Source of the DNA: an uncultured Acetobacteraceae bacterium
GTDB lineage: Bacteria > Pseudomonadota > Alphaproteobacteria > Acetobacterales > Acetobacteraceae
DNA: 62,548 nucleotides
NCBI GenBank assembly: GCA_903907955.1
Contig: CAIVPZ010000104.1
Location: 1-62,548 of the forward strand
Direction: 5' to 3'
Positions 26,944 to 35,066 of this stretch are shown here, piece by piece. Numbering within the stretch: the first letter of the stretch is position 1; every line of letters starts with the position of its first letter. The translations under genes were made by a program, and so were the position numbers. The notes beneath the pieces are model-generated. The model had not been told where the DNA came from. It searched no databases and saw nothing but the letters and a program-made list of their open reading frames with translations.

Positions 26944-27682
26944 CGCGGTCGTCGCGGAACTGCCGCTCGCCGGAGATCATGGTGGCGATCATGGTCTGCC
27001 GCGACATGATCTCCTCGCGCACCGCGGCATACACATGCAGGATGGTGAAGGTCACGATCACCCACATGCCCAGGTGATGCCACGTATGCACGTCCTGCGC
27101 GTTCGGGAAGATGGTGAACACCCAGCCGAACAGCTTGGCCTGCCAGGAATCCCGCCCCGCCCCCTCGGAATACAGCGCGAAGCCGCTGATGATCATGCCG
27201 ATGGTGCCAAGCGTGACCGTGAAGAACATGGAGATGTGCGCCAAAGGGTTGTGCGCGACGTATTTCTTCGGCTCCGGCGTCAGGAAGAGATACCATTTTG
27301 CCTCCCAGATGACGCCCTTCCACCAGGTGCCGCTCCAGATCGGCAGGTAGAAGATCTGCCTTGCGTGACGGTTGCCGACGAACGCCCAGTAGATGCGCAT
27401 CAGGAAGAACACCGTCAGCACCTCGCCGGCGGCGAAATGGATGAAGCGGATGTAGCCGAACTGGAAGTGGGCGCTGGCCTCGCCGGTCACGGTGGGCGGC
27501 GGCGAGCCGATCAGGAAGCCGGTGACGATCAGCACCGCAACGCACAGCGCATTGACCCAGTGCCACACCCGCACCGGAGCCTCGTAGACATAGATGGTCG
27601 GTCCGCGCCCGGTGCGCACCCCGGCGAGGTCAACCACGCCCCGGAAGCGACCGGATTCAGGCGTCTCGGTGGCGCCGCTCAT
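26936..27682 (-). CDS. hupC: Ni/Fe-hydrogenase b-type cytochrome subunit
   Basis: Inner-membrane dihaem cytochrome b that passes electrons from the uptake hydrogenase to quinone. The 248-residue product has an N-terminal cytosolic tail, the VYEAPVRVWHWVNALCV segment with a haem ligand, four membrane helices and the C-terminal HTWHHLGMWVIVTFTILHVYAA with further histidines. Located directly after hupL, the usual order; a 114-base gap between them holds a dispersed repeat of the second family. Confidence 0.95.
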   Translation of the reverse strand: MSGATETPESGRFRGVVDLAGVRTGRGPTIYVYEAPVRVWHWVNALCVAVLIVTGFLIGSPPPTVTGEASAHFQFGYIRFIHFAAGEVLTVFFLMRIYWAFVGNRHARQIFYLPIWSGTWWKGVIWEAKWYLFLTPEPKKYVAHNPLAHISMFFTVTLGTIGMIISGFALYSEGAGRDSWQAKLFGWVFTIFPNAQDVHTWHHLGMWVIVTFTILHVYAAVREEIMSRQTMIATMISGERQFRDDRDD

Positions 27683-27698
27683 GGCATCGCCTCCCTTA

Positions 27699-27799
27699 AA
27701 GCTTGTGAAGCAATCGAACTTGCAAATGAACGCCCGCTGATTTCATTGAGCGTTTTCGGCCGGATCGGAGCGTCGCGGGCCTTCATTCACAAACTCTCA
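27699..27799 (-). repeat. Second-family dispersed repeat, hupL-hupC copy
   Basis: Read on the minus strand the element starts at the hupL stop (TGAGAGTTTGTGAATGAAG, then GCCCGCGACGC) and ends with TTCGATTGCTTCACAAGCTT. The two ends form the inverted repeat AGAGTTTGTGAA / TTCACAAGCT. It shares 35 of 36 bases at the start and 18 consecutive bases near the end with a copy after rsmE at 54707-54776; the middle differs. It could form a hairpin that shapes the ratio of hupSL to hupC message. Confidence 0.8.
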
Positions 27800-29587
27800 G
27801 CGGACGGTGACGGTGGCCATGTCCTGCCCGTCCGGCGACATGACATGGGTGGAGCAGGCCAGGCACGGGTCGAACGAGTGCAGCGTGCGGATGATCTCCA
27901 GCGGCAGCGCCGGATCGGCCATCGGTGTGCCAAGCAGGGCGGCCTCGAAGGCGCCGATATTGCCGGCCGGATCGCGCGGCGAGCCGTTCCAGGTGGTCGG
28001 CACCACGCACTGGTAGTTGTCGATCCTGCCGCCCTGGATGCTCACCCAGTGGCCGAGCGCGCCGCGCGGCGCCTCGGTGAAGCCGACGCCCTGCACCTCC
28101 TTGGCCGGCCAGCTGTCCGGCGACCATTTCTCCACATAGGCGGTGGCAAGGTCGCCGGCCTTGATGTTGGCGACCAGCTTGTCCTGGAAGCGCCGCAGTT
28201 CGTGCGCCGCCCACTGGCATTCCAGCCCGCGCGCCGCGGTGCGGCCGAGGGTGGAGAACAGCGCCCCCACCGGCACGTCGAGGTCGTGCAGCAGTTTCTC
28301 CACCGGCTCGCGGAACTGCGGCTTGTTCTGCGCATAGCCGATCACGAAGCGCGCCAGCGGCCCCACTTCCATGGCATGGCCACGCCAGCGCGGCGCCTTG
28401 ATCCACGAATACTTGTGACTCTCATCAATCTCCTGGATGTCGGTGCGGGTGCCCTTTGTCAGCTTCGGGTCAAAGTTCGGCACGGTGACGCCGTCGAACG
28501 GGTGCAGGCCGTGCGCCTCGTCGGGATACTTGTACCAGGAATGGATCACGAACTCCTGGATCTGCGCCGGGTCCTTCAGGTCGATCGGCAGCACTTCGTT
28601 CAGGTTGCCGTTGATGATGGCGCCCTGCGGCAATTGCAGCGAGGCGGGCGAATAGTCGTTGGCGTGCTCGGGGATGTCGCCGTAGGCCAGCACCGACTGG
28701 CCGGACAGGCCGCCGCCGTACAGCCAGTCCTTGTAGAACGCGGCGATCGCCTTCAGGTCGGGCAGATACACCTGCTCGACGAAGGTCACCGAGCGGTTGA
28801 TGATGTCCGACACCAGGTTCAACCGCTCGATGTTGATCGCGCCGGTGGCGCCGGTGCCATCGACATTGATGGCGCACGGCACGCCGCCGACCAGCCAGTT
28901 CGGGTGCGGGTTCTTGCCGCCGAACACGGTGTGGATCTTGACGATGTCCTTCTGGAAGTCGAGCGCCTCCAGATAATGCGCCACCGCCATCAGATTGGCT
29001 TCCGGCGGCAGCTTGTAGGCCGGATGGCCCCAGTAGCCGTTGCTGAACGGCCCGAGCTGGCCCGATTCGACGAACCGCTTCAGCCGCCCCTGCACGTCGC
29101 GGAAATAGCCCGGCGAGGACAGCGGCCAGGGCGAAATCGCCTGTGCCAGGGTGGAGGTTGCCTTCGGATCGGCCGACAGCGCCGACACCACATCCACCCA
29201 GTCGAGCGCATGCAGATGGTAGAAATGCACGAGATGGTCGTGCACATACAGCGCCATCTGCATGATGTTGCGGATGGTGTTGGCGTTCTCGGGGATGCTG
29301 ATGCCGAGCGCGTTCTCCACCGCCCGCACCGAGGTCAGCGCATGCGTGCCGGTGCACACGCCGCAGATGCGCTGGGTGAAGGCCCAGGCGTCGCGCGGGT
29401 CGCGGCCCTTCAGGATCAGTTCGATGCCGCGCCACATCGTGCCGGTGGATACCGCGTTGCGGATGACGTTCTGCGCATCGACGTTCACCTCCACCCGCAG
29501 ATGGCCCTCGATGCGGGTGACCGGGTCCACCACGACGCGGCGGCCGGAATTGTCGAGGCTGAAGCCGTTCGGTGTCTGAATGCCCAT
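27797..29587 (-). CDS. hupL: Uptake [NiFe]-hydrogenase large subunit
   Basis: Catalytic subunit of a periplasm-facing membrane-bound hydrogenase oxidising H2. The 596-residue product has the proximal [15 protein letters not shown] motif (two active-site cysteines, near residue 76) and the C-terminal DPCLACSTH with the other two. The 15 residues after that His form the tail removed by HupD. The ATG lies 13 bases after the hupS stop. The full maturation set (hypABDE) is not in this window. Confidence 0.98.
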   Translation of the reverse strand: MGIQTPNGFSLDNSGRRVVVDPVTRIEGHLRVEVNVDAQNVIRNAVSTGTMWRGIELILKGRDPRDAWAFTQRICGVCTGTHALTSVRAVENALGISIPENANTIRNIMQMALYVHDHLVHFYHLHALDWVDVVSALSADPKATSTLAQAISPWPLSSPGYFRDVQGRLKRFVESGQLGPFSNGYWGHPAYKLPPEANLMAVAHYLEALDFQKDIVKIHTVFGGKNPHPNWLVGGVPCAINVDGTGATGAINIERLNLVSDIINRSVTFVEQVYLPDLKAIAAFYKDWLYGGGLSGQSVLAYGDIPEHANDYSPASLQLPQGAIINGNLNEVLPIDLKDPAQIQEFVIHSWYKYPDEAHGLHPFDGVTVPNFDPKLTKGTRTDIQEIDESHKYSWIKAPRWRGHAMEVGPLARFVIGYAQNKPQFREPVEKLLHDLDVPVGALFSTLGRTAARGLECQWAAHELRRFQDKLVANIKAGDLATAYVEKWSPDSWPAKEVQGVGFTEAPRGALGHWVSIQGGRIDNYQCVVPTTWNGSPRDPAGNIGAFEAALLGTPMADPALPLEIIRTLHSFDPCLACSTHVMSPDGQDMATVTVR

Positions 29588-29600
29588 GGCGGCTTCTCCC

Positions 29601-30671
29601 TCAGCGCTTCTTGGTCAGGCGGGTGACGGCGGTGACGGCGGCATGCGCCACCACCGCGGCGCCGACCACCCCGGCCACCGTGCCGCCGACCAGATCGGCA
29701 TTGGCGTCGATGCTGAACTGGCGGATGTTGGACAGCCGGTCATAGAACGGCCCGTTATCCCAGAACCCGTCCTCCGAGCAGCCGATGCAGCCATGCCCGG
29801 ACTGGATGGGGAACGAAACGCCATCGTTCCAGCGCACGGTGGAACACGCGTTGTAGGTGGTCGGGCCGCGGCAGCCCATTTTGTACAGGCAATAGCCGCG
29901 ACGGGCGCCGTCGTCGTCCCACTCCTCGACGAACTGGCCGGCGTCGAAATGACCGCGGCGGTAGCATTTGTCGTGGATGCGCTGGGAATAGAACATCTTG
30001 GGCCGGCCCTGCCGGTCAAGCTCGGGCAGGCGGCCGAAGGTGGTGATGAAGGTGATCACCCCGGTCATCACCTCGGCGATCGGCGGGCAGCCGGGCACCT
30101 TGATGACCGGCTTGTCGCGGATGACCTTGTCGATCGGCACCGCGTTGGTCGGGTTCGGCTTGGCGGCCTGCACGCAGCCCCAGGAGGCGCAGGAGCCCCA
30201 GGCCACCACCACCTGCGCATCCGCGGCCATTGCCTTCAGCTTCTCGACGAACGGCCTGCCGCCGTCGATGCAGTACATACCGTCTTCGTTCAGCGGCGGA
30301 TTGCCTTCCACCGCCAGCACATAGCCGCCCTTGTACTTGGTGCGGATTTCGTCCAGGATCGCTTCCGCCTGGTGGCCGGCGGCGGCCATGATGGTGTCGT
30401 CGTAGTCGAGCGAGATCATCGACAGCACGACATCCTTGGCCAGCGGATGGGCCGAGCGGATGAAGCTTTCCGAACAGCAAGTACATTCCAGCCCGTGCAT
30501 CCAGATGATCGGCAGGCGCGGTCTGGTTTCCAGCGCGTGGGCGATCTGCGGGGCAACGGCCGGCGCCAGACCGAGGCTGGCGGCGGTGAGGCTACAGAAC
30601 CGGTTGAAACTTCGCCGGGTGATCCCCTGCCGGCGGATCACTTCGTAGAACGTTTCCGTCGCCTGCGCCAT
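29601..30671 (-). CDS. hupS: Uptake [NiFe]-hydrogenase small subunit
   Basis: Electron-transfer subunit with three Fe-S clusters. The 356-residue precursor has a long Tat signal ([20 protein letters not shown], residues 14-33) that carries the folded HupSL dimer across the membrane. Cluster-binding cysteines appear in [28 protein letters not shown] and the later [12 protein letters not shown] and [16 protein letters not shown]-terminal hydrophobic helix anchors it. First gene of hupSLCDF-modD. Confidence 0.98.
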   Translation of the reverse strand: MAQATETFYEVIRRQGITRRSFNRFCSLTAASLGLAPAVAPQIAHALETRPRLPIIWMHGLECTCCSESFIRSAHPLAKDVVLSMISLDYDDTIMAAAGHQAEAILDEIRTKYKGGYVLAVEGNPPLNEDGMYCIDGGRPFVEKLKAMAADAQVVVAWGSCASWGCVQAAKPNPTNAVPIDKVIRDKPVIKVPGCPPIAEVMTGVITFITTFGRLPELDRQGRPKMFYSQRIHDKCYRRGHFDAGQFVEEWDDDGARRGYCLYKMGCRGPTTYNACSTVRWNDGVSFPIQSGHGCIGCSEDGFWDNGPFYDRLSNIRQFSIDANADLVGGTVAGVVGAAVVAHAAVTAVTRLTKKR

Positions 30672-30746
30672 GTTCCCTCGCCCCTGGACGTTTCATGCCG
30701 GCTGCGTTTCGCGTTGTTGCGACCGCGACCGGCCGAAAGCATCCAT

Positions 30747-30762
30747 AGCAAGGGCCGGACCA
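30747..30762 (-). promoter_or_regulatory. Possible sigma-54 promoter for the hup operon
   Basis: Read leftward, TGGTCCGGCCCTTGCT has the GG-N10-GC core of a -24/-12 promoter and lies 76 bases upstream of hupS. It sits beside GGACCAGCCGGTCC dyad symmetry. Several hydrogenase operons use sigma-54 promoters, but others use sigma-70, and the -24 box is imperfect. Confidence 0.35.
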
Positions 30763-30903
30763 GCCGGTCCAGCATAACGAGGTTGTGTTTTCGTGCCCGG
30801 CCCACCCAGACACCCCGCGCCGGGTTACCGTGGCCGGTTCCGGCCGCCCTCGCCGTGCCAGACACGGCCAGGGCGGCCCGGCGAACTCCTTCCGTACCGA
30901 AAC

Positions 30904-31353
30904 CTACTCGGCCGCCTTGCTGGCGACGCGATACGGCTTGCCAGCGGCCCGCCCCGCCTCGTCGGCAGGCATCGCCGAAACGGCACTTTCCGTGCTTTCC
31001 ACGCCGTTCGGGAACCAGGTCCGGGCGCGGTCCACGATCTCCTGCGCGGCGGTCTGGCAGGCGGCCGCGTCGGCGGCCATGCGACGGAACGCGCCGGACA
31101 TCCATTCCTGCTGCGCCGTCATGAACTCGGCCGGATCGCTGGTGGTGCGCAGACGGGCGACCAGGTTCTGCGTCTCCTGCACCGCCTCGTGGCGGCGGCG
31201 CAGCCAGGCGGTCATGGTCGCCTCGACACTGGCGAGCATATCGGCCTGCGCCTTCAGCACAGGATCGGCACCCGAGTTGAGCACGGAACTGAAGAAGGCC
31301 GCCGTGGTTTTCAGCTGTTCGGCGGGACCAGCAGACGCTGCTGTTTCGGTCAT
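30904..31353 (-). CDS. Phasin-family protein
   Basis: A 149-residue helical protein resembling phasins, which coat polyhydroxyalkanoate granules. The Phasin_2-like pattern is seen in EQLKTTAAFFSSVLNSG, AQADMLASVEATMTAWLRRRHEAVQETQNLVARL (amphipathic, Ala/Leu-rich) and EFMTAQQEWMSGAFRRMAAD. The tail is Ala-rich and charged. ATG at 31353 follows AGGGAAC; the longer open frame upstream looks non-coding. It stands alone, 230 bases after the start of hupS on the same strand, but PHA depolymerase and thiolase genes lie 5-7 kb away. Confidence 0.78.
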   Translation of the reverse strand: MTETAASAGPAEQLKTTAAFFSSVLNSGADPVLKAQADMLASVEATMTAWLRRRHEAVQETQNLVARLRTTSDPAEFMTAQQEWMSGAFRRMAADAAACQTAAQEIVDRARTWFPNGVESTESAVSAMPADEAGRAAGKPYRVASKAAE

Positions 31354-31693
31354 TGTGATGTTCCCTGACAGTCTTGTGACATAGATCCTGGCCGGGCGAA
31401 CTACCATCGAGAAGAACGCCCCATACGTGTTGGTGAGCATTGCACAGAATGAAAGCTATGTAATGCTGACACCGACCTAGCCTATGGCTTAGCTGGCCGT
31501 TCGCGGCTGATTTCTTCGCGGCCCTATTTGCCACCGTTCAATGGCAGTGACAACCGCCAATCACCACCCGCGGCCGGCGGCGCCGCGCGCTGTTCTCAGA
31601 TAAATCTTCTGAAATCAACCAGCTAATTCCCAAGAAGCGCGTGCATTCAAGTAAACGTGAGAATTATGCGCGCGGCACGACGCAAACATACAC

Positions 31694-31760
31694 CCGTTAA
31701 CGGTGAATATTCGACTGCAAGAACCATACCCGATCAACTGCAAGAACCATATCTGGATCA
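31694..31760 (+). promoter_or_regulatory. Palindrome and two direct repeats upstream of the FAD oxidase
   Basis: The 480-base gap 31354-31834 holds no gene I can support. Inside it lie the palindrome CCGTTAACGG (31694-31703) and a tandem pair of 23-24-base units, ACTGCAAGAACCATA followed by GATCA, at 31714-31736 and 31737-31760. The spacing (one helical turn plus) and AT-richness suggest regulator binding sites for the gene at 31835, but no specific regulator is recognised. Confidence 0.4.
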
Positions 31761-31834
31761 AATGACTGCGCTGAATTTGCCGCCTGCCCGACCGCCGGGT
31801 AGCTTCCGCCGGCCACTTCGCCCCCGGAGCCGAA

Positions 31835-33121
31835 TTGCCCGCCCGCCATCCCCTGCCGCCCAGCCTCTATGCCGAAACCGCCCGCCCCGCCGCCGCCACG
31901 CCACCGCTGGACGGCGACGCCCGCGCCGCGGTCGCCATCGTCGGCGCCGGCTTCACCGGCCTCTCCGCCGCCCTGCATCTGGCCGAACAAGGCACCGACG
32001 TGGTGGTGCTGGAGGCGCACGAACCCGGCTGGGGCGCCTCCGGCCGCAACGGCGGCCAGGTCAATCCGGGCCTCAAGCACGACCCCGACAAGGTCGAGCG
32101 CGATTTCGGCCCCGAGCTTGGCGCCCGCATGGTGGCGTTCGCCTGGGCCGCGCCGGCATTCCTGTTTTCCCTGGTCCGCCGCCACGGCATCGACTGCGCC
32201 GCCAGCCAGACCGGCACGCTGCGGGCGGCCGTGCGCACGGCCGACGCCGCCGGCCTGCGCGCCACCCACGCCCAATGTGCCAGGCGCGGCCGTCCGGTCG
32301 AACTGCTCGACCGCGCGGGGGTGCGCGAGGCCACCGGCACCGACCGCTATTGTCTTGCCCTGCTCGATCGCAGCGGCGGCCATGTGAACCCGCTGTCGCT
32401 GGCGCGCGGCCTGGCCGGGGCGGCGATGCGGGCCGGGGCGCGCGTGCATGGCGGCACGCCGGTGCGGCACCTGCGGCGCGATGGCACGCACTGGCTGCTG
32501 GAAACGCCGCACGGCACCCTGCGGGCCGATGCCGTCCTGCTGGCCGGCAACGCCTATACCGACGATCTCTGGCCCGGCCTGCGCCGCAGCGTCGTGCCGG
32601 TCGCCAGCGGCATCGCCGCCAGCGCGCCGCTGCCGCCCGATCTGGCGGCTGCAATCATGCCCAGCCGCGCCGCGCTGTATGAGTTGGGCGCCATCACCCT
32701 CTATTACCGGCTGGACGAGGCGAACCGGCTGCTGATGGGCGGGCGCAGCCGCCAGAGCGAGGTGCTGCGGCCCGACCAGCTTACCGCACTCGCCGCCGCC
32801 GCCGAACGCCTGTGGCCCCGGCTGCGTGGCCTGCGCTGGACGCACGGCTGGAACGGAAAGGTGGCGATCACCACCGACCACTACCCGCACATCCACGAAC
32901 CGGCGCCCGGCCTGTTCGCCTGTCTGGGCTATAACGGCCGCGGCGTGGCGCTGGCGACCGCGCTGGGGCCGCAACTGGCGCGCCGCGTGCTGGGCGGTGC
33001 CGGCGCCGCGATCGACATGCCGGTCACCGGAGTTCGCCCGATCCCGTTGCACGGGCTGTGGCGGAGCGCCATTGCCGCCAGCACGGTCTATGACCGGCTG
33101 CGCGACGCGTTCAGCCGCTGA
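31835..33121 (+). CDS. FAD-dependent amine/amino-acid oxidoreductase (PuuB-like)
   Basis: A 428-residue DAO-family flavoenzyme. The dinucleotide fold starts at AVAIVGAGFTGLSAALHLAEQG (about 32-53), followed by VVLEAHEPGWGASGRNGGQVNPG, the pattern of gamma-glutamylputrescine oxidase-type enzymes (ASGRNGG). The C-terminal HGWNGKVAITTDHYPHIHE and CLGYNGRGVALAT close the FAD site. The start is TTG at 31835 with GGAG six bases upstream; no ATG fits. It probably oxidises a polyamine, an amino acid or a methylated amine. It is separate from the ars operon that follows 69 bases later. Confidence 0.85.
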   Translation: MPARHPLPPSLYAETARPAAATPPLDGDARAAVAIVGAGFTGLSAALHLAEQGTDVVVLEAHEPGWGASGRNGGQVNPGLKHDPDKVERDFGPELGARMVAFAWAAPAFLFSLVRRHGIDCAASQTGTLRAAVRTADAAGLRATHAQCARRGRPVELLDRAGVREATGTDRYCLALLDRSGGHVNPLSLARGLAGAAMRAGARVHGGTPVRHLRRDGTHWLLETPHGTLRADAVLLAGNAYTDDLWPGLRRSVVPVASGIAASAPLPPDLAAAIMPSRAALYELGAITLYYRLDEANRLLMGGRSRQSEVLRPDQLTALAAAAERLWPRLRGLRWTHGWNGKVAITTDHYPHIHEPAPGLFACLGYNGRGVALATALGPQLARRVLGGAGAAIDMPVTGVRPIPLHGLWRSAIAASTVYDRLRDAFSR

Positions 33122-33151
33122 CCGGTTGACGCCGCCATCGCCTGACCATAA

Positions 33152-33172
33152 ATTCGATATTATTCGAAATAT
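33152..33172 (+). promoter_or_regulatory. Likely ArsR operator/promoter
   Basis: An AT-rich island with the dyad TTCGATATTATTCGAA directly upstream (18 bases) of arsR in otherwise GC-rich DNA. Imperfect TTCGA-centred dyads are typical of ArsR sites, so autorepression relieved by arsenite is the expected control of arsR-arsC-acr3. Confidence 0.55.
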
Positions 33173-33190
33173 GGGAATAAGACGGCGCGC

Positions 33191-33535
33191 ATGCAGGCGG
33201 CCCAGGCAATCACCGCGCTCGGCGCGCTGGCCCACGAAACCCGGCTGGCGGTGTTCCGCCTGCTGGTGCAGCACGGCCCGGAAGGTCTGCCGGCCGGCGC
33301 CATCGCCCAGGCGCTCGACCTGCCGCCGTCCTCGCTGACCTTCCACCTCCAGCACCTCACCCGCGCCGGCCTGCTGACCCAGCGCCGCGCCGCGCGCCAG
33401 TTGATCTACGCGGCCGATTTCGCGGCGATGAACACGTTGCTCGGCTACCTGTCCGAGAATTGCTGCGGTCGCGGCGCCGTCCCGGCCATCGCGTGCAGCC
33501 CACCCGCCAGCACTGAAGCACCCGCCCCCAGATGA
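33191..33535 (+). CDS. arsR: ArsR-family arsenic-responsive repressor
   Basis: A 114-residue winged-helix repressor: AHETRLAVFRLLVQHG, LPPSSLTFHLQHLTRAGLL (recognition helix) and RRAARQLIYAADF (wing). The C-terminal ENCCGRGAVPAIAC places a vicinal Cys pair and a third cysteine nine residues on. This differs from the helix alpha-3 CVC site of E. coli ArsR and resembles the C-terminal arsenite site of the Acidithiobacillus type. It overlaps arsC by four bases (ATGA). Confidence 0.92.
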   Translation: MQAAQAITALGALAHETRLAVFRLLVQHGPEGLPAGAIAQALDLPPSSLTFHLQHLTRAGLLTQRRAARQLIYAADFAAMNTLLGYLSENCCGRGAVPAIACSPPASTEAPAPR

Positions 33536-33984
33536 ACGAGAGCACCGTGACCGTCACCATCTACCACAACCCGGCCTGTGGCACGTCCCGCAACGTGCTC
33601 GGCCTGATCCGCAACAGCGGCGAGGTGCCGCGCGTGGTCGAATACCTGAAGACGCCGCCGGAACGGTCCGTGCTGGTGGAGCTGATCCGCCGCATGGGTA
33701 TCCCGGTGCGCGACCTGCTGCGCCGCAAGGGCACACCATACGACACGCTCGGCCTGGATGCGCCGACCTGGACCGACGACCAGCTGATCGACCTGATGCT
33801 GGAAAACCCGATCCTGACCAACCGGCCGATCGTCGTCACCCCGCTTGGCGTGCGGCTGTGCCGACCCTCCGAGGTAGTACTCGACATCCTGCCCGGCGCG
33901 CAGCGCGGCGCCTTCGTCAAGGAGCACGGCGAGGCGGTCATCGATGCCGCGGGCAAGCGGGTGGCCGGGCGCGGCGCGCCATGA
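33532..33984 (+). CDS. arsC: Arsenate reductase (glutaredoxin type)
   Basis: Reduces arsenate to arsenite using glutathione and glutaredoxin. The 150-residue product has the catalytic cysteine in YHNPACGTSRNVLGLI (residue 16), TNRPIVVTPLGVRLCRPSE with the arsenate-binding arginines, and EYLKTPPERSVLVELI. Length is that of the plasmid R773 ArsC type. Overlaps both neighbours by four bases, making a translationally coupled arsR-arsC-acr3 unit. Confidence 0.95.
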   Translation: MNESTVTVTIYHNPACGTSRNVLGLIRNSGEVPRVVEYLKTPPERSVLVELIRRMGIPVRDLLRRKGTPYDTLGLDAPTWTDDQLIDLMLENPILTNRPIVVTPLGVRLCRPSEVVLDILPGAQRGAFVKEHGEAVIDAAGKRVAGRGAP

Positions 33985-35045
33985 GCACCGGTCACACGGC
34001 CCCGGCCGAAGCCGCGGCGCTCGGCACGTTCGAGCGGTATCTGTCCGCCTGGGTGGCGCTGTGCATCGTCGCCGGCATCCTGCTTGGCCATGCCCTGCCG
34101 GGCGCCTTCGCCGCCATCGCCGCGGCCGAGGCCGCGCACGTGAACCTGCCGGTCGCGGGTCTGGTCTGGCTGATGATCGTGCCCATGCTGCTGAAGATCG
34201 ACTTCGCCGCGCTGGCCGAAGTGCGTGCGCACTGGCGCGGCATTGCGGTGACCGTGGGGGTGAACTGGCTGGTCAAGCCGTTCTCCATGGCGCTGCTGGG
34301 CTGGCTGTTCATCGGCTGGCTGTTCGCCGCACTGCTGCCGGCAGGCCAGGGCGACTCCTACATCGCCGGGCTGATCCTGCTGGCCGCCGCGCCCTGCACC
34401 GCCATGGTGTTCGTGTGGTCGAACCTGGTCGGCGGCGAGCCGCATTTCACCCTCAGCCAGGTGGCGCTGAACGACGCCATCATGGTGGTCGCCTTCGCCC
34501 CGCTGGTGGCGCTGCTGCTTGGCGTGTCGTCCATCGCCGTCCCCTGGACCACGCTGCTGCTGTCGGTCGTGCTGTATATCGTCGTGCCGGTGGCGGTGGC
34601 GCAGGCGTGGCGGCGGGCGTTGCTCGCGTCCGGTGGCGAAGCAGCACTGCGCCGCACCCTCGCCGCCCTGCATCCGGTCTCGCTGCTGGCGCTGCTCGCC
34701 ACCCTGGTGCTGCTGTTCGGCTTCCAGGGCGAACGCATCCTGGCGCAGCCGCTGGTGATCGCCCTGCTGGCGGTGCCGATCATCATCCAGGTCTATCTCA
34801 ACGCCGGCCTGGCCTACTGGCTGAGCCGCCGTTTCGGCGTGGCGTGGTGCGTCGCCGCGCCGGCCGCCCTGATCGGCGCATCGAACTTCTTCGAACTCGC
34901 CGTCGCCACCGCGATCAGCCTGTTCGGCCTGGGATCGGGCGCAGCCCTCGCCACCGTGGTCGGCGTGCTGGTGGAAGTGCCGGTGATGCTGTCGGTGGTC
35001 CATCTCGCCACCGCAACGCGGAACTGGTACGAAGCGCCGCGCTGA
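33981..35045 (+). CDS. acr3: ACR3-family arsenite efflux permease
   Basis: Extrudes arsenite from the cytosol. The 354-residue, ten-helix protein has the FERYLSAWVALCIVAGI start, the essential cysteine in LLAAAPCTAMVFVWSNL (helix 4) and the GASNFFELAVATAISLFG block of helix 9. ATG at 33981 overlaps the arsC stop. It takes the place of ArsB; no ArsA ATPase is present. Confidence 0.95.
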   Translation: MSTGHTAPAEAAALGTFERYLSAWVALCIVAGILLGHALPGAFAAIAAAEAAHVNLPVAGLVWLMIVPMLLKIDFAALAEVRAHWRGIAVTVGVNWLVKPFSMALLGWLFIGWLFAALLPAGQGDSYIAGLILLAAAPCTAMVFVWSNLVGGEPHFTLSQVALNDAIMVVAFAPLVALLLGVSSIAVPWTTLLLSVVLYIVVPVAVAQAWRRALLASGGEAALRRTLAALHPVSLLALLATLVLLFGFQGERILAQPLVIALLAVPIIIQVYLNAGLAYWLSRRFGVAWCVAAPAALIGASNFFELAVATAISLFGLGSGAALATVVGVLVEVPVMLSVVHLATATRNWYEAPR

Positions 35046-35066
35046 GGGTGCGACAGGAGACAATCG

